A stretch of 64,000 bases of DNA. Source: Mycosphaerelloides madeirae. Taxonomy: Eukaryota > Ascomycota > Dothideomycetes > Mycosphaerellales > Mycosphaerellaceae. The stretch lies in contig NHNV01000008.1 of the NCBI GenBank assembly GCA_002785995.1, forward strand, positions 484,397 to 548,396. Direction: 5' to 3'. Within the stretch, counting starts at the first letter, position 1. Each line of letters starts with the position of its first letter. The notes below the pieces were generated by a model, which searched no databases, was not told the DNA's origin, and saw only the letters and a program-made list of their open reading frames with translations. A program made the position numbers and the translations under genes. This document shows positions 31,867 to 43,374 of the stretch, piece by piece.

Positions 31867-32247
31867 TCACCGCAATATACGACTCGCTGTGCCTGTCCAA
31901 CTCGCACCACCACTGGCCTGCGCATCTTTCTTCGGCGGGCCCTCACTCATCAGCCTCTCCAGTCCCAAATCCCTCCATGCCGGCTCTTTGCCCTTGTTCT
32001 GCGCTCTCTGAATGCCGAAAGCCGCATGCTGGTCTGGAACAACATCGTCATCGTCATCTGGGTTGATGGGTTGGTGTTGCGGTGGGACGTTGATCTCCTC
32101 GGCCGGTAGCTTGATCCGGGTGAAGTCCTCGAGGAGGTCGGCGTGATGGGCGGAGTGTAGATGGAGGTGGGTGAAGGTGGAGTCGCGAGACTGGAGTTGT
32201 ATGTCATTGGTTGAGGTCTGGAGTTGGTGTGAAAGCACACGTACCAT
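31867..32247 (-). CDS. APC13: Anaphase-promoting complex subunit Apc13
   Basis: Coding exons 32247-32245 (the ATG alone) and 32190-31867 give 108 residues. Apc13 is a small scaffold subunit that stabilises TPR subunits of the cyclosome. Spliced start is MSRDSTFTHLHLH; then ADLLEDFTRIKLPAEEINVP, PINPDDDDDVVPDQHAAFG and AWRDLGLERLMSEGPP. The last block matches human ANAPC13 (KWTDLALQYLHENVPP type) and LPAEEINVP its LPYEDVAIP. The 54-nt intron (32244-32191, GTACGT donor, CAG acceptor) begins right after the start codon. The reading frame also stays open through the intron, but the spliced form matches homologues better. The TGA at 31867 overlaps a GTGAGT donor, so a further 3' exon is possible. 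Confidence 0.8.
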   Translation of the reverse strand: MVRVLSHQLQTSTNDIQLQSRDSTFTHLHLHSAHHADLLEDFTRIKLPAEEINVPPQHQPINPDDDDDVVPDQHAAFGIQRAQNKGKEPAWRDLGLERLMSEGPPKKDAQASGGASWTGTASRILR

Positions 32248-33078
32248 AGTGGGCACTGAACCCGTTGCTCGAACTCGATATGCTGGATCCTAGTATTGCA
32301 GCTGCGAACAAGCTGCTTGGTCGTCTTGGCTTCAATGGGTGTCTGCGGGTCGGCGTTGTGATCTCGATATTGATGGTGATTTAAACAGCAAGAAACGTGC
32401 AATACCACGGGCGTGTTATAATTGGCGAAGCTCTATTTTAGTCTTTGGGCGCTGCAAGCGGCAAAGTGAAGGGAGAGAGGACAAGCACAAAAACGCCAAG
32501 CTCAGCTTGCGTAAGAGCTCGATGGAGAATGGCGAGACGTATCGCGTTTGTGTACTTAACACCAGCTTTTGCTCGCGGTCCCTGGATGTAATCGGATACC
32601 CCCACGAGTCGCGACTGCTAATCCTTGCGAGTTGTGTCGTGTGAGGAAAGAAGCAACAGGGGAGTTCGTCTAATCAATTTGGTGAGAGGCTCGAGCGTCA
32701 ATTCTCAGCGCGCTGAACCTCCTTGGACACCACCTCGACAACCTGCAGAAGAGCTCATCCTCCTTGTCTCCCTCGACCTGACCAGTGTCTTACTGCACCG
32801 CCTCCTCCACCGCCGCACCGCCCTCCCCCCAACCGCACTCCGGCGCCGACGACAACGACGACGACGACATAGGCTCGCCCATGATTTGATGCAGCAACGA
32901 TAAGCCTCGACGCTGCGTGCTTGTTTGCTTGCTCGCTCCTTCCAGTCGCTCGTTATAACAGACAGCCTATACTCGCCAACTGTCCCTGCGCATCTGGTAG
33001 TAGCAACACCGACACCAGCCTTGTCGCATTCCCTGACAGCACGTCCCAACACGGCCCACGAGGGCCTCGCCCGCCGCC
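32248..33078. promoter_or_regulatory. Divergent promoter region, APC13 / KTR gene
   Basis: 831 bases between divergent starts. Contains a short CGA/GAC triplet repeat at about 32845-32868. No gene supported. Confidence 0.45.
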
Positions 33079-34734
33079 ATGGAAGCACTCAAGGCCATCC
33101 AGAAACGCCTGCCCTCCGCCGAGGATCTGCCCACTCTCAAATCGCTGCAGTACACGTCGTTCAAGGATGCATCAGAAAAGATCACTCCGCGCCTGTCTTT
33201 CTTCAAAAAGCGAATACGCATCCGGGGCAACAGCAAATTCAGCGTGCCACTGTACCTGGTCCTGCTGTTCCCCTGCATCATCGTAATAGTAATTCTGCTG
33301 CTATTCATACGCCATCCCGCTGCTCCTGGCGGCAGGTTAATACCGGCAGGCGCACCGCCCAGCGTGCGAAAGATTAGCGAAAAGCACGACAAGGTGTTCG
33401 TTACTGGCTGTCTGGATCCTGCTGTTACAGCAAAGGAGCACCCGCGCATGAATGCTGCCTTCGTCGTGCTGGCACGGAATAAAGAGCTGGACGGCGTGAT
33501 CGAGAGTTTGAAGAGCGTGGAGAGACACTTCAATCGTTGGTTCCATTATCCATACGTGTTCCTAAACGATGGAGACTTCAACAGCACTTTCAAAGAGACG
33601 GTACAAAACTACACAAGCTCGCCTGTCGAGTTTGGCAAGATTGGACCTGAATCCTGGGGATACCCAGACTGGACAGATGTCAACGTTGCTAAAGAGGGCA
33701 TTCGCAAGCAGGGCGATCAGGCCATCATGTACGGCGGCATGGAATCTTATCACCACATGTGTCGATTCTACTCCGGCTTCTTCTACAAGCACGAGCTATT
33801 GCAGAAGTACGAGTGGTACTGGCGTGTGGAGCCGGAGATTAAATATTTCTGCGACATGACATACGATCCCTTCGTCCACATGGCGCGCAATAATAAGACG
33901 TACGGCTTCACGATCGCCGTCAAGGAGCTGAAGGAGACCGTACCGAATATCTTCAGATATGCTTCCGCATACAAGCGCACGCGCAATCTCACATCGCAAG
34001 GACTTTGGGAGATGTTTGTGGAGCCAAAGGAGGGTTACAATCAGGACGGTACTCCCAAGCCTGGCTTCATCCCACCGGAGGACCTGCCGAAGGAAGATCC
34101 GAAGTACGCTGACAAGAATCACAAACCGCTGCCTGAGGACATTCTGCGAACAGAACCAGGACAGGGGACATTGCCTGACATTGATCCTGAAGCCATGGAA
34201 GGGGAGATTTACAACATGTGCCATTTTTGGTCCAACTTCGAGATAGCAAACCTCAACTTTTTCAGAAGCAAGGAGTATGAGGACTTTTTCAATATGATGG
34301 ATCGCTCGGGCGGTTTCTGGACGGAGCGAGTAAGTCTACTGTTACTGAGTTGTTTTGCAATTGCTAACCTGTGTTTTCAGTGGGGAGACGCACCCATTCA
34401 CTCTCTCGCAGCCGGCGCCCTTCTATCGCCCAAGGACATCCACTACTTCCGAGATTTTGGCTACAGACACACCACGATCCAGCACTGTCCCGCCAATGCG
34501 CCCACCCGCCAGCTTCCCCGAGATCCGTACCTAGAAACGACGACCAGGGACGAAAAGGCAAGGCGGGAAGAAGACGAATATTGGGCGAAGTGGGATCCTG
34601 AGATCGAGAATGGCGTCGGGTGTAGGTGTCGATGCGACACAGACATTGTAGACGTAGAAGGAAAAGAAGGTAGCTGTATCCCCGAGTGGGTCGAAATTGC
34701 GGGCGGTTACATCACGCCTCAAGGACCTGGATGA
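33079..34734 (+). CDS. GT15 alpha-1,2-mannosyltransferase (KTR/KRE2 family)
   Basis: Exons 33079-34329 and 34381-34734 give 534 residues. The protein is a Golgi type II enzyme adding alpha-1,2-mannose to O- and N-glycans from GDP-mannose. Visible: one membrane helix at about 56-77, stem, then the catalytic domain from about 125 (AFVVLARNKELDGVI, FNRWFHYPYVFLNDGDF, YWRVEPEIKYFCDMTYDPF with the metal/nucleotide glutamate, then YNMCHFWSNFEIANL and FWTERWGDAPIHSLAAG). The 51-nt intron is stop-free and in phase, so unspliced RNA would insert 17 hydrophobic residues into the FWTER-WGDAP block, which has no insert in the family; splicing is therefore expected. The C-terminus has a CRCRCD cysteine cluster. 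Confidence 0.93.
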   Translation: MEALKAIQKRLPSAEDLPTLKSLQYTSFKDASEKITPRLSFFKKRIRIRGNSKFSVPLYLVLLFPCIIVIVILLLFIRHPAAPGGRLIPAGAPPSVRKISEKHDKVFVTGCLDPAVTAKEHPRMNAAFVVLARNKELDGVIESLKSVERHFNRWFHYPYVFLNDGDFNSTFKETVQNYTSSPVEFGKIGPESWGYPDWTDVNVAKEGIRKQGDQAIMYGGMESYHHMCRFYSGFFYKHELLQKYEWYWRVEPEIKYFCDMTYDPFVHMARNNKTYGFTIAVKELKETVPNIFRYASAYKRTRNLTSQGLWEMFVEPKEGYNQDGTPKPGFIPPEDLPKEDPKYADKNHKPLPEDILRTEPGQGTLPDIDPEAMEGEIYNMCHFWSNFEIANLNFFRSKEYEDFFNMMDRSGGFWTERVSLLLLSCFAIANLCFQWGDAPIHSLAAGALLSPKDIHYFRDFGYRHTTIQHCPANAPTRQLPRDPYLETTTRDEKARREEDEYWAKWDPEIENGVGCRCRCDTDIVDVEGKEGSCIPEWVEIAGGYITPQGPG

Positions 34735-36208
34735 AGAGTACGACGAAACGTAATGGCAGCGGGATTGTCAATTGTTCAGACGCCACTACAGGCACGGCAC
34801 GCCACGAGAAGAGGAGAGGAGAGGAATCTGGCTTTTCCCACAATTGCTTGCTACGCTTTTTGAGTTTAGATGTTTATTCGAGTTGCACGTTGCAAGCGAA
34901 CAATGTTGTTGCATTGGGCAGGTGTCATATTTGGGAGGTTTGGGACACCACGAGCACTTATTACTTTGTACAGGTTCATGGACGGCACTAGAGGGAACGT
35001 GACTTCGATATAATCCATCCTCGTCATCATACAATCTGCAACTTGCCGTACCACGAAGCAGAAGCTCGACAGACTCTCTCGCCATAATGTGCTCCTTCCT
35101 TGGCGATCCGCAGGGAAGCGGCGTCCAAGCGCTTCGTGAATGGCCATCACGGTGCTTTCTGTCTTGGACTTCATCTCTTACACGTTGGATATTTTATACA
35201 TGCCGCCTGCCACAATGCACCAACCGGTACCCACATTCAGCCTGCCCGGCCACTCTAATTCACCGTCATCAGTAAGAAGAAGCCACTGTTGTCGTCCGCT
35301 CGTCTGCAGTCTCACAAAAGTTGGCGTTCCGGCTCCCCTTCGTGACTTCAACACAGCACGCAGCACAACAACGTCTCTCATGGCTCAGTCCCCATGGTTT
35401 TCATTTCGACCACCTTGAAAGGCAAGGAAAAGATAGCTGCGCCGGCTCCAAAGCCTCGACGTCATCTCAAGATGGTACCAGTGGGAGCGCGGCCACTTTG
35501 ACTCCTCCTTCCACGGACGGTCCTTAAGGTCCGGAGCTTGAACGACAACCATACCTCCGCAACCGCCAACCGGCTCCTCATCTGCATATTTATTCCCTTC
35601 TTGGCCTTCTATCCGGAAGAGTAAATGCATGCCTTACCTGAAAGGTAACATCCTTTCTAGGCCCTAACCTACCGCATACGGCAAGGTCGACTGCTTCGAA
35701 GCAGGTGCTGCCGCCCTCCACAGCTTCAGCCTTGGTCTGCCCACACACGCGATGGACCACCCGCAACGAAGTTTGAGCTTCGCATTTCTAAGCAATCGTG
35801 AAATCCCCGTTCAAGGTCGCTTGAGAGCGAAGAGGTTTGACTGCTGTGCGACCGGAGCTAATGGCGCCTGCTAAGCTAGATACATGCTTTCCCGGCGTTT
35901 GACGATCTTGACTGTGCCGTCAAGCAGGAGCTATAAGAAGTAGGCTGAGTGCTTGGTTCCCAGCTCCATAACTTGCTTCTTGTATTCGCCCAGAAGGAAA
36001 AAGAAGCAATATACTTACTTTCAGCGACCTCGGAGTACCGATCGACTGAGCAACTCTCGAACTACCGTCTTACCATATAACTTCTTGAGTTGTTCGCACA
36101 CTTTTCTTCTTCGTTAATATCGCCAAAAGCTTCTGAATCGCGACAACAACAGCGAGAAGCACCTCACAACGTATCGATATTGAATAAAGACACAACATAG
36201 CCTCTACG
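34735..36208. other. Long intergenic region upstream of alcohol dehydrogenase
   Basis: 1474 bases without a supportable gene. Composition is ordinary and a few TATA-like and C/T-rich tracts occur in the last 200 bases, as expected for the ADH promoter and leader. Confidence 0.4.
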
Positions 36209-37290
36209 ATGGCGTCCTCAATCCCAAAGACGATGAAGGCGGCAGTCTTGACAGCAGCTCAGCAGCCTCTGGCAATCAAGGAGATTCCAGTCCCAGAGGT
36301 CAAGGATGGCGAGATCCTCATTAAGGTACACGCCTGCGGTGTTTGCCACAGCGACCACCATGTCCTGAATGGAGAGATGGGACCACCGTGAGTGTCCGTA
36401 CCTTTTTTCCACTGGAAATGAGCTGACATCTCGATCTTCTCAGCGGTATCAATATCCTCGGACACGAATTCGTGGGCACAGTGGTCGCTGTGCCTTCCTC
36501 TGAACACAAATGGGTAGTTGGTGATCGCGTGGGCGGACCCTGGCACGGCGGACACGACTTCACATGTAAAGCCTGTGGCCGCGGCCAATTCCAGATGTGC
36601 GCTAACAAGACCATCAACGGTGTCATGAGGAACGGTGGATATGCCGAGTACGCCACACTACGCACCGAAGCTGCTGTGCGTATTCCCAAAGACTTGGATC
36701 CGGCTGAAGTATCGCCATTATTGTGCGCCGGAGTCACTGTCTTCAACGGACTTCGACAGATGAACATTATGGCTGGTGATATCGTTGCAGTGCAAGGCCT
36801 CGGTGGTCTCGGACACTTGGCTATTCAGTACGCCAGGAAGATGGGCTTCAGGACCGTCGCACTATCCAGAGGCCCGGAGAAAAAGGATTTCGCCATGCAG
36901 CTCGGAGCGACTGATTACATTGACATCAAAGCCGAGAAAGTCGACGAGGCCCTGCAGAAGATGGGTGGAGCTGCGTGTATTATCGTCACAGCGCCAAACC
37001 CGGAGGTTATCACTCCTCTTATCGGAGGTTTGGACAACGGAGGCAAGCTGCTCCTTCATACGGCTATTGGTCCTGTGCCCGTCGACACTGTTGCTATGGT
37101 GCTGAAGGCACTCTCCGTTTGCGGTTGGCCATCTGGTCACGCGCTCGACAGCGAGGAAGCTATTGCTTTTGCGGAGATGCACGGTGTCAAGTGCTTGATT
37201 GAGAAGTTTCCTCTGGAGAAGGCGAACGAGGCTATGGAGCATATGGTTAGTGGCAAGGCGAGGTTCAGGTGTGTATTGACGATGGACTAG
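36209..37290 (+). CDS. Zinc-dependent alcohol dehydrogenase (MDR family)
   Basis: Exons 36209-36387 and 36444-37290 give 341 residues. The enzyme oxidises alcohols or reduces aldehydes with NAD(P). Catalytic zinc ligands are visible in HACGVCHSDHH (Cys) and LGHEFVG (His-Glu), and the Rossmann motif VQGLGGLGHLAIQYARKMG lies near 172-190. The structural zinc lobe reads DFTCKACGRGQFQMC, with three of the four usual cysteines, a pattern shared by several fungal relatives. Intron of 56 nt with CTGAC branch rebuilds GPPGINILGHE. The nearest families are fungal AdhA/Adh1-like and bacterial AdhP/AdhT enzymes. The sugar transporter downstream is convergent. Substrate unknown. Confidence 0.9.
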
Positions 37291-37908
37291 ATAATTGTGA
37301 TGAAGCGATGAGTTGGCAGAGAGGTTTATGAGCAATGCCACCTGGACGAGTGTTCTGTCATGTACCATGCCAGATCCCGTTGATTTGCTCTGAGACAAAC
37401 GGTAGTGCATGGGGACCGAGTCAAGGATCAAGGTCGCATCGTTGAGTCGAGGCCAAGGTCGAGCACGTAGCCTCTGCAGAGTCCAGACGCGCTGGAATGA
37501 TCTCGATCAAACAACCTGACTAGTCATGAGCAACGAGTCAACAACTCGTACTGGGTAGGTTATCACATGCGAAAGAACAAGTGAACGAGCATTCGAGCGT
37601 ACGAGCATTTGAGTTTAATCTTTTTGATTCTGATTTTGGTCAATAGTTCTGCTCCTCGTGAAAGCGGGTGGTTGATGGAGGCATCCTCTACCCCATTTCA
37701 GTCCTCCGCTTCCTCCTCTTGACCATTACTGTAAACAACAAATGGTAATAGTCTCTCTATCGGCGCGAGTCGCACCGGGGTATCTCGTAATGTCCATTCC
37801 AGCCCATCCCATGTCCATTTCCCCATAGTCATGCAATTCAATTCCCAAGCCCGTTGTCGCTCTGGCGTAGGCAGCCCAAATGAAACGCCGTTGAACTCCC
37901 AATCACCG
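37291..37908. other. Convergent intergenic region with a Trp-rich open frame
   Basis: 618 bases between convergent genes. On the minus strand, 37698-37925 holds a 75-codon frame without ATG that looks protein-like (many Trp, Glu, Pro). It overlaps the transporter's last codons in another frame. See findings. Confidence 0.35.
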
Positions 37909-39712
37909 TCACCTATGCATCTCAATGAAACTTTCCGACTTGGGTGATAGACCCCAGTTGTCCAGAGCGTCCGGATCGGCGGTGGGTGGCCGACTGCCGG
38001 AGTGTCCGAATGTGGGCGCGAAGGTATCGTCTGGTTTCCACTTCTTACTCATGTACGCGGGGACTTCCTCCATCATCTTATCCACTTGTTCGAGGGTGAG
38101 GCCTTTGGTCTCTGGCACAAAGACCCAGGCGAAGAGGGCGCAGAAGAGGCAGGTTGAGCCCCAGACGAAGAAGACTCTGACGCCAAGATTGCCCTTGTCC
38201 TTATCAACGATGAAGGGGATAATGACTGCGATGATGCAGTTCCAGAACCAGTTAGAGGCGGTCGAAAGCGCGATGCCTTTGCTGCGAATTTCGAGTTGAA
38301 AAATCTCGCCAACTACTACCCATGCTGAGGGCCCCTGTGTGATCGTTAGCCCGTGGTCTTTGATGTGTTCGTGCCGGCGGCTTAGAGAAACATACCCAGG
38401 TCGATGCGAAGAAGAAGATGTAAATGCAGACAAAGACGATCAGGATATAGTTGGCCACCTCGGTGTTGTTTCCGGATACACCCACAACAGAAATGATAAA
38501 TTCACAAATGCACATGGCAATGGCGCCCCAGATGAGAAGAGCACGGCGACCGAATTTCTCGATGGAATAGAACGCAATCGGTGTGCTGACGACATTGACG
38601 ACGGTGGTGATCATTGAGATCAGAAATGGACTTCCAGTGTTGACTTGTTGGAAGAATGTGACGTTCTGCTCAAATCGTTAGCATCTGCGGGTATTTCTCA
38701 GGCAAGGGAAGGCCGCTTACGTAGTAGAAGATGAAGTTGATTCCCGTCCATTGCTGCATCATCTGCAATGCAGTGCCAATGAAGACTTTGCGCATGTTGC
38801 TCCTAGAGTTGGTGATGCCGCCGCTGAAGCACTGGCGCCAGGTGACTTCGCCGATTCGGCGCTCGTAGTCACAATTGGCAACAATCTCGGCCAATTCGTC
38901 CTCGACGGCTCCAGAGGTCTCCGGCTGGTCTCTCACACGAGCCAGACACATTAGGGCCTTGTCGAGACGATTCTTCTTGACCCAAAAGCGTGGTGACTCG
39001 GGTAGGAGGAAGAGACCAACGCTAAGGATGATAGCCCAGAGAAACTGAATGGCGATAGGTATCCGGTACGCTCCCGAATCGGTTCGATTTTGAGTGGCGA
39101 AGCCGACGCAACTTGCCAACATGATTCCGATTGTGATGGCAAATTGATAGGCGGACACGATCGCACCTCTGACTCTCCGGGGAGCAATTTCCGACAGATA
39201 GAGAATGTCGACGGCCGACACCACACCCACTCCCAAACCAGCGACGAATCTTCCGGCCACTAGGCATGCAATGCTGGTAGCAGCCATCTGAATGACGACG
39301 CCAACAGCAAATACTCCACAGCCTGCGATGATAGTTTTCCGTCGGCCAATTTCGTCGGCGAGCCATCCACACGCCAGAGCTCCGAAACAAGTGCCCGCAG
39401 ACAGAATGGAGACGACGAGAGATTTCTGCCAGGTATCGTAGTTCCATCCCAGAGGGTCAAGATCCGTGACAGGTACGCGGTGGCCATAGTCGATTTTGAA
39501 TTGATTCATGCCCAGGACAGCACTAATGTAGCCAGAATCATATCCTTGTTTATTTCGTCAGCCAACTGGACCTCGCTGAGAGGGGTGGAGCGATGAGTCT
39601 CACCGAAAAGAACGCCTGCGAACGCAGCAAAGGCACACATGAGGTAGGCCTTTGCCGTGACGGGAGCCTCGACCCGCTCGACGCTGGACTTCCTGAGACT
39701 CGGGAGGCCCAT
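37909..39712 (-). CDS. MFS sugar transporter
   Basis: Exons 39712-39604, 39544-38721, 38665-38396 and 38334-37909 give 542 residues with about 12 membrane helices. It is a proton-coupled sugar porter of the plasma membrane. Family signatures seen: GFGYDSGYIS-type start of helix 1 (spliced FGYDSGYISAVLGM), DEIGRRKT between helices 2 and 3, GRFVAGLGVGVVSAVDILYLSE, PRRVRGAIVSAYQ, PESPRFW before the central loop, QQWTGINFIFYY, and FVPETKGLTLEQVD after helix 12. Introns are 59, 55 and 61 nt, all with CTAAC/CTGAC branch sites. The start ATG lies at 39710-39712; codons upstream in frame have no ATG. Close relatives transport hexoses, glycerol or quinate; substrate cannot be told. Confidence 0.92.
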
Positions 39713-42234
39713 GATGCCGGATGGTGAGGGCAACGATGGCAATGGCGGGAGGTCGCAACGCCAGCCTCGTGAGGCGGCGAGGGTTGAAGAGGGCGGCGTC
39801 GCTCAGGAATCAGTCGCAGGCAGTTGGAGGTAGGAAAAGACAAGGCATGTCGTGGCGATGGGTATAAGGACGATCAGCCACGGCGCCTTGCACTTGGCGC
39901 GAGGGCGAACTGGCTGCGATGTGGCTCGGTACCGGCGGGTGGTGTGTATAAGGCAGAAGGAGGTGAGTCTCGTGAGAGTTGTGGTAGTGGTGGTGATCGT
40001 CGCGCTGCAGTAGTGCGTAGAGCGAACGTTAGAAAATCCCTGTGCCTGCGCCGCATCTCGGCTAGGGGCCGTGAGACGCGCATGTGGCCAATGGCCGAAG
40101 TCATTCACCTCATGGGTGGGGCCATTAGCGCGTGAGACGCGCCACGCAAAGGGACGACGAGGGCCTGAGATCTTGGCTCCGATGATGCGACCGGCAACGA
40201 CAATAATGATTAGGACTAGGAGCTATCAATCACTAGCAGTAGCATTTTTCGCCCAGTAACGGTGATGATGGCGTACTGGTCTCGCGGGTGGCACTGCCGC
40301 ACAGCTCGCGCGCCACGAGGGCAATGGTGCTTGGAGCTGTACCCAGCAACATGCATACAGCAGCAGCAGTAGTATGTACACATGTATGTTTGCGTGGCAG
40401 GTCTGCACACTGCACATAGCCGCCTATGCATAGCGAAGTATGGCAGCGACGCCGATCGTGCAGTGTCAGCAGCAGCAGCTACATCACGAGGGATCCATGT
40501 CGTCTGCTATCGCCGTCGTGCTCTGCAGACTGCCGGCACCGAGGAGGACGCAACAAGCCGTGCTGCTGTTCGTAAGTTGGTGTGCAGAGAGAACGGCTCT
40601 ATCAGAGTCTATCCCGCTCCATCTCCAGGCTGAGGTAGCGCCTGCAGATCCGAATCGTCCGCGCTCCTATTTCCGACATGCTCACGTGGGGTCAGTGGGT
40701 CTTTCGTCCGATGCGGCAGCCCCTCTCCTGCAAACCTCACCTTTCGTCTCGATGCGGGAGAAGGGGCTATCGTTGACTTCGATAATACCAGGAAGTCGCC
40801 TTCCTCAATGTGCTCATCGCCGCAAAGCATCATCGTGTTCTCAGCAGGCGACGGACAGAACCCAGAACTTCTTCAGAACAAGATTGGAGATGCTTGGCGA
40901 GCGCCTCCGGCCGTCAGTCGCCCGCCGCCAGCCACAGCGACTCGGGCCTGCCGAGGGGCGTCGTCAGGAGAAACATGAAACGAAACAACCTCGCCGGAGC
41001 GCTGGCTTGACTCAGGAACGGTCGAGGGCCTGTTCATAATCCCAACTGCCGCCTTATCACTGCAATTACGCTCTAACTTTTCTATCCCTCAGCGACTCTG
41101 CCACGCTCGATCTGACCGGGTGCCTCTGGCATTCAGAAATCCGGGAACCCCAGCTAAGCAGCCGGACTCCTCACAGGTTTGTGCAACTCGCTAGGCGAGA
41201 ATAAGAACTCCTACCAAATTTGTCCCAATTCCTCATCGATCAACAGCCGCGCGATTGCGATTTTCCATGTCTCAGAATGTTATTCAGGCGTTCTGAGGGA
41301 TCGACCCGAGACGTTCAGCTGCCTCTCCAAAACCGTTTCGCGAAATCACAGACGCGATTCTGAATTGGCTCGGTTGTCGGACCTTCCTGCCGATATAGAA
41401 GACCGAGATATGTTGTGTCGTGCAGATACAGGTCTGATCATGAGACCCGGCGCGCAAGACGTTTGATCGGACTACCGACATCATCGATGTACTCTTGTCG
41501 TGCATTGCATTCGACTACTTGGAAGCCGTCGATAGTGACTCGGTGATGAAGGTGTCTTTTCTCTACAGGCTCCGAACCAATAGCAACCATCGAAGTGTAT
41601 CACATATCGATGATTTTCCATCGACAGGACCAGAGCTGAGCAGCTTCCTAAAAGGAGCGCTGTGTGATCAGTCATCGTAAGCTCAGACTTTTATTGTTCA
41701 ACGTGAATCCACTTTTGCCTCATTTCCCGCTAAAGTCTGTTCAGAGTTGGCAACAAACTGACGACAACCCCTGCTAGAGCATACAATAGTCGGCATAGAC
41801 TAATGTACAATCACAACTATTACTTGCGTGCTCAACTTGTCTTCGGTAAGACGGCGCGGTCTTTTCGTTATCGAGAGACTATGTCCTGAAAGCCTTCATG
41901 AAGTCTCGATCAGCCTCGACAGATTTTCTCCGGACTGGTTGGGATAAGAGTGCGGAGATGCAACTGAAATGAGGTGGCCTTACGGATGCTTTCCTCAGCC
42001 GATCGCCGCGATGCCGCGCAAGCAGACCTTCGGCGATGCTTCTATTGTTCATGGCCTGGCGCGAGACAGCTAAATCGACTTCGCGCTATTCAGAAGTCTG
42101 TGGTTTGAGCTGTTACCCAAGCGTTAGCTATTACTGAGGCGACTACTGCTGATAACTCGTGGAGCTACCTCGTAGTGAAGACTGCTACTTCCAGCTCAAT
42201 TGGTCACAATTCTTTCGAATCCAAACGTCGACTT
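39713..42234. other. 2.5-kb gene-free region upstream of sugar transporter and downstream of hydrolase
   Basis: No conserved gene seen. A 199-codon plus-strand frame (40440-41039) is rich in CAG-type low complexity and lacks domains. CAG/CTG-type short repeats occur at 40350-40380 and 40465-40485. The stretch is the longest non-coding block in the window. Confidence 0.45.
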
Positions 42235-43374
42235 CTACAAGCTCTTCGCGAACGCCGCGATATCTTGCACCGCCCTCTGGTGAACCTCCGGAAGAAGCTT
42301 TCTAAAGACCAACGCAGAAGCATGTACAACTCCCAGGTTCACTTGCGCGGTGACTTGCACACCAGCAGCGAGCAGCTTTCGATAGTACGCCATACCCTCG
42401 TCTCGAAGCGGGTCGAGTTCGTCCATGGACAGCACATGCGGAGGCAGACCAACGCAGTCCTCGATGGAGGCGAAGTATGGCCACGCAAGAGGGTTCTCCT
42501 TATCGTCGCCAGAGTAGTATTGGCCCATGCCAGCCATGGAGTCGTTGTGAAGGAAGTAGCCATCACATTCGTACAAGCTGGGCAGTTCTTTGATCTTTCT
42601 GACGTCGTCCCAGCCGTATGCGTTTGAGATATATGGCACGCTGCCGTAGATACCTGCGATTTGGTTGATCCAGCCTTCTTTCTTTGCTTTCAGAGCTGTG
42701 GCCAGGGAGAGATTCGCTCCGCCGCTCTCGCCTTGGAGCACGATTTTACTGATCCCAAGCTCGGCGCGGTTCTGGTAGATGTATTGGAACGCTGACGTGC
42801 AATCTTTCAGGCCGATTGGGAATGGGTTCTTGCCCTGTGGTGTCCACGCATTGCGGAAATCACATGCAATGGCTATTACGCCCTGGGCGGCGAGCGATCT
42901 ACACCAACGCATGTGGACCTTGTTTGCTGTATCGATTACCACCATGGCGCCGCCGTGCTGAGAACCATAACGTTAGTACAGCTTGCAATACGAGTTCAAC
43001 GACGCACTCACGATATAGATAACACACGCCACAGGCTGTTTTTGTGTTGCTGGCCGAAAGACATACAGTCTCCTCTCAACGCCGTCAAAGGAAGTGAAGC
43101 TCGCCGTCGATTCTTCGATGTCTTCTTGATCGTCTCCCGGAAGGTCATTTGGGAGCAAGTCATAGAGCTTGACGGAAGCTGCGTGGCCCAATGCCATCAA
43201 TTTGGCAGACGCCAATTCCTCTCGTCCCATCTTAGCGAAAGGACTCGGCTGGCTGCCATCTATCCCAAAGGCTGAGAATGTCTCTACAATTTTTGGATGT
43301 GCTCTCGGCTCCTGGAAGAACTTGAGATTGGAGTCTCCCAGCCGTCCCGGTCCGTTCAAATTGGCAGCCGCCAT
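42235..43374 (-). CDS. Alpha/beta hydrolase (hormone-sensitive-lipase-like esterase)
   Basis: Exons 43374-43012 and 42957-42235 give 361 residues. It is a serine esterase of the alpha/beta hydrolase fold-3 group. The oxyanion motif is created at the splice junction (YI-HGGAMVV; HGGA instead of HGGG), the nucleophile elbow is GESGGANL near residue 200, the acid is in MDELDPLRDEG near 310 and the likely histidine in GVVHAS near 335. Intron of 54 nt has GTGAGT, CTAAC and CAG. No signal peptide, so it is probably cytosolic. Natural substrate unknown; many relatives cleave short acyl esters or act in secondary metabolism. Confidence 0.88.

Noticed and set aside
40440..41039. 199-codon plus-strand frame
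   Set aside because: Low-complexity Gln/Ser/Arg composition, no domain, no splice or promoter support.
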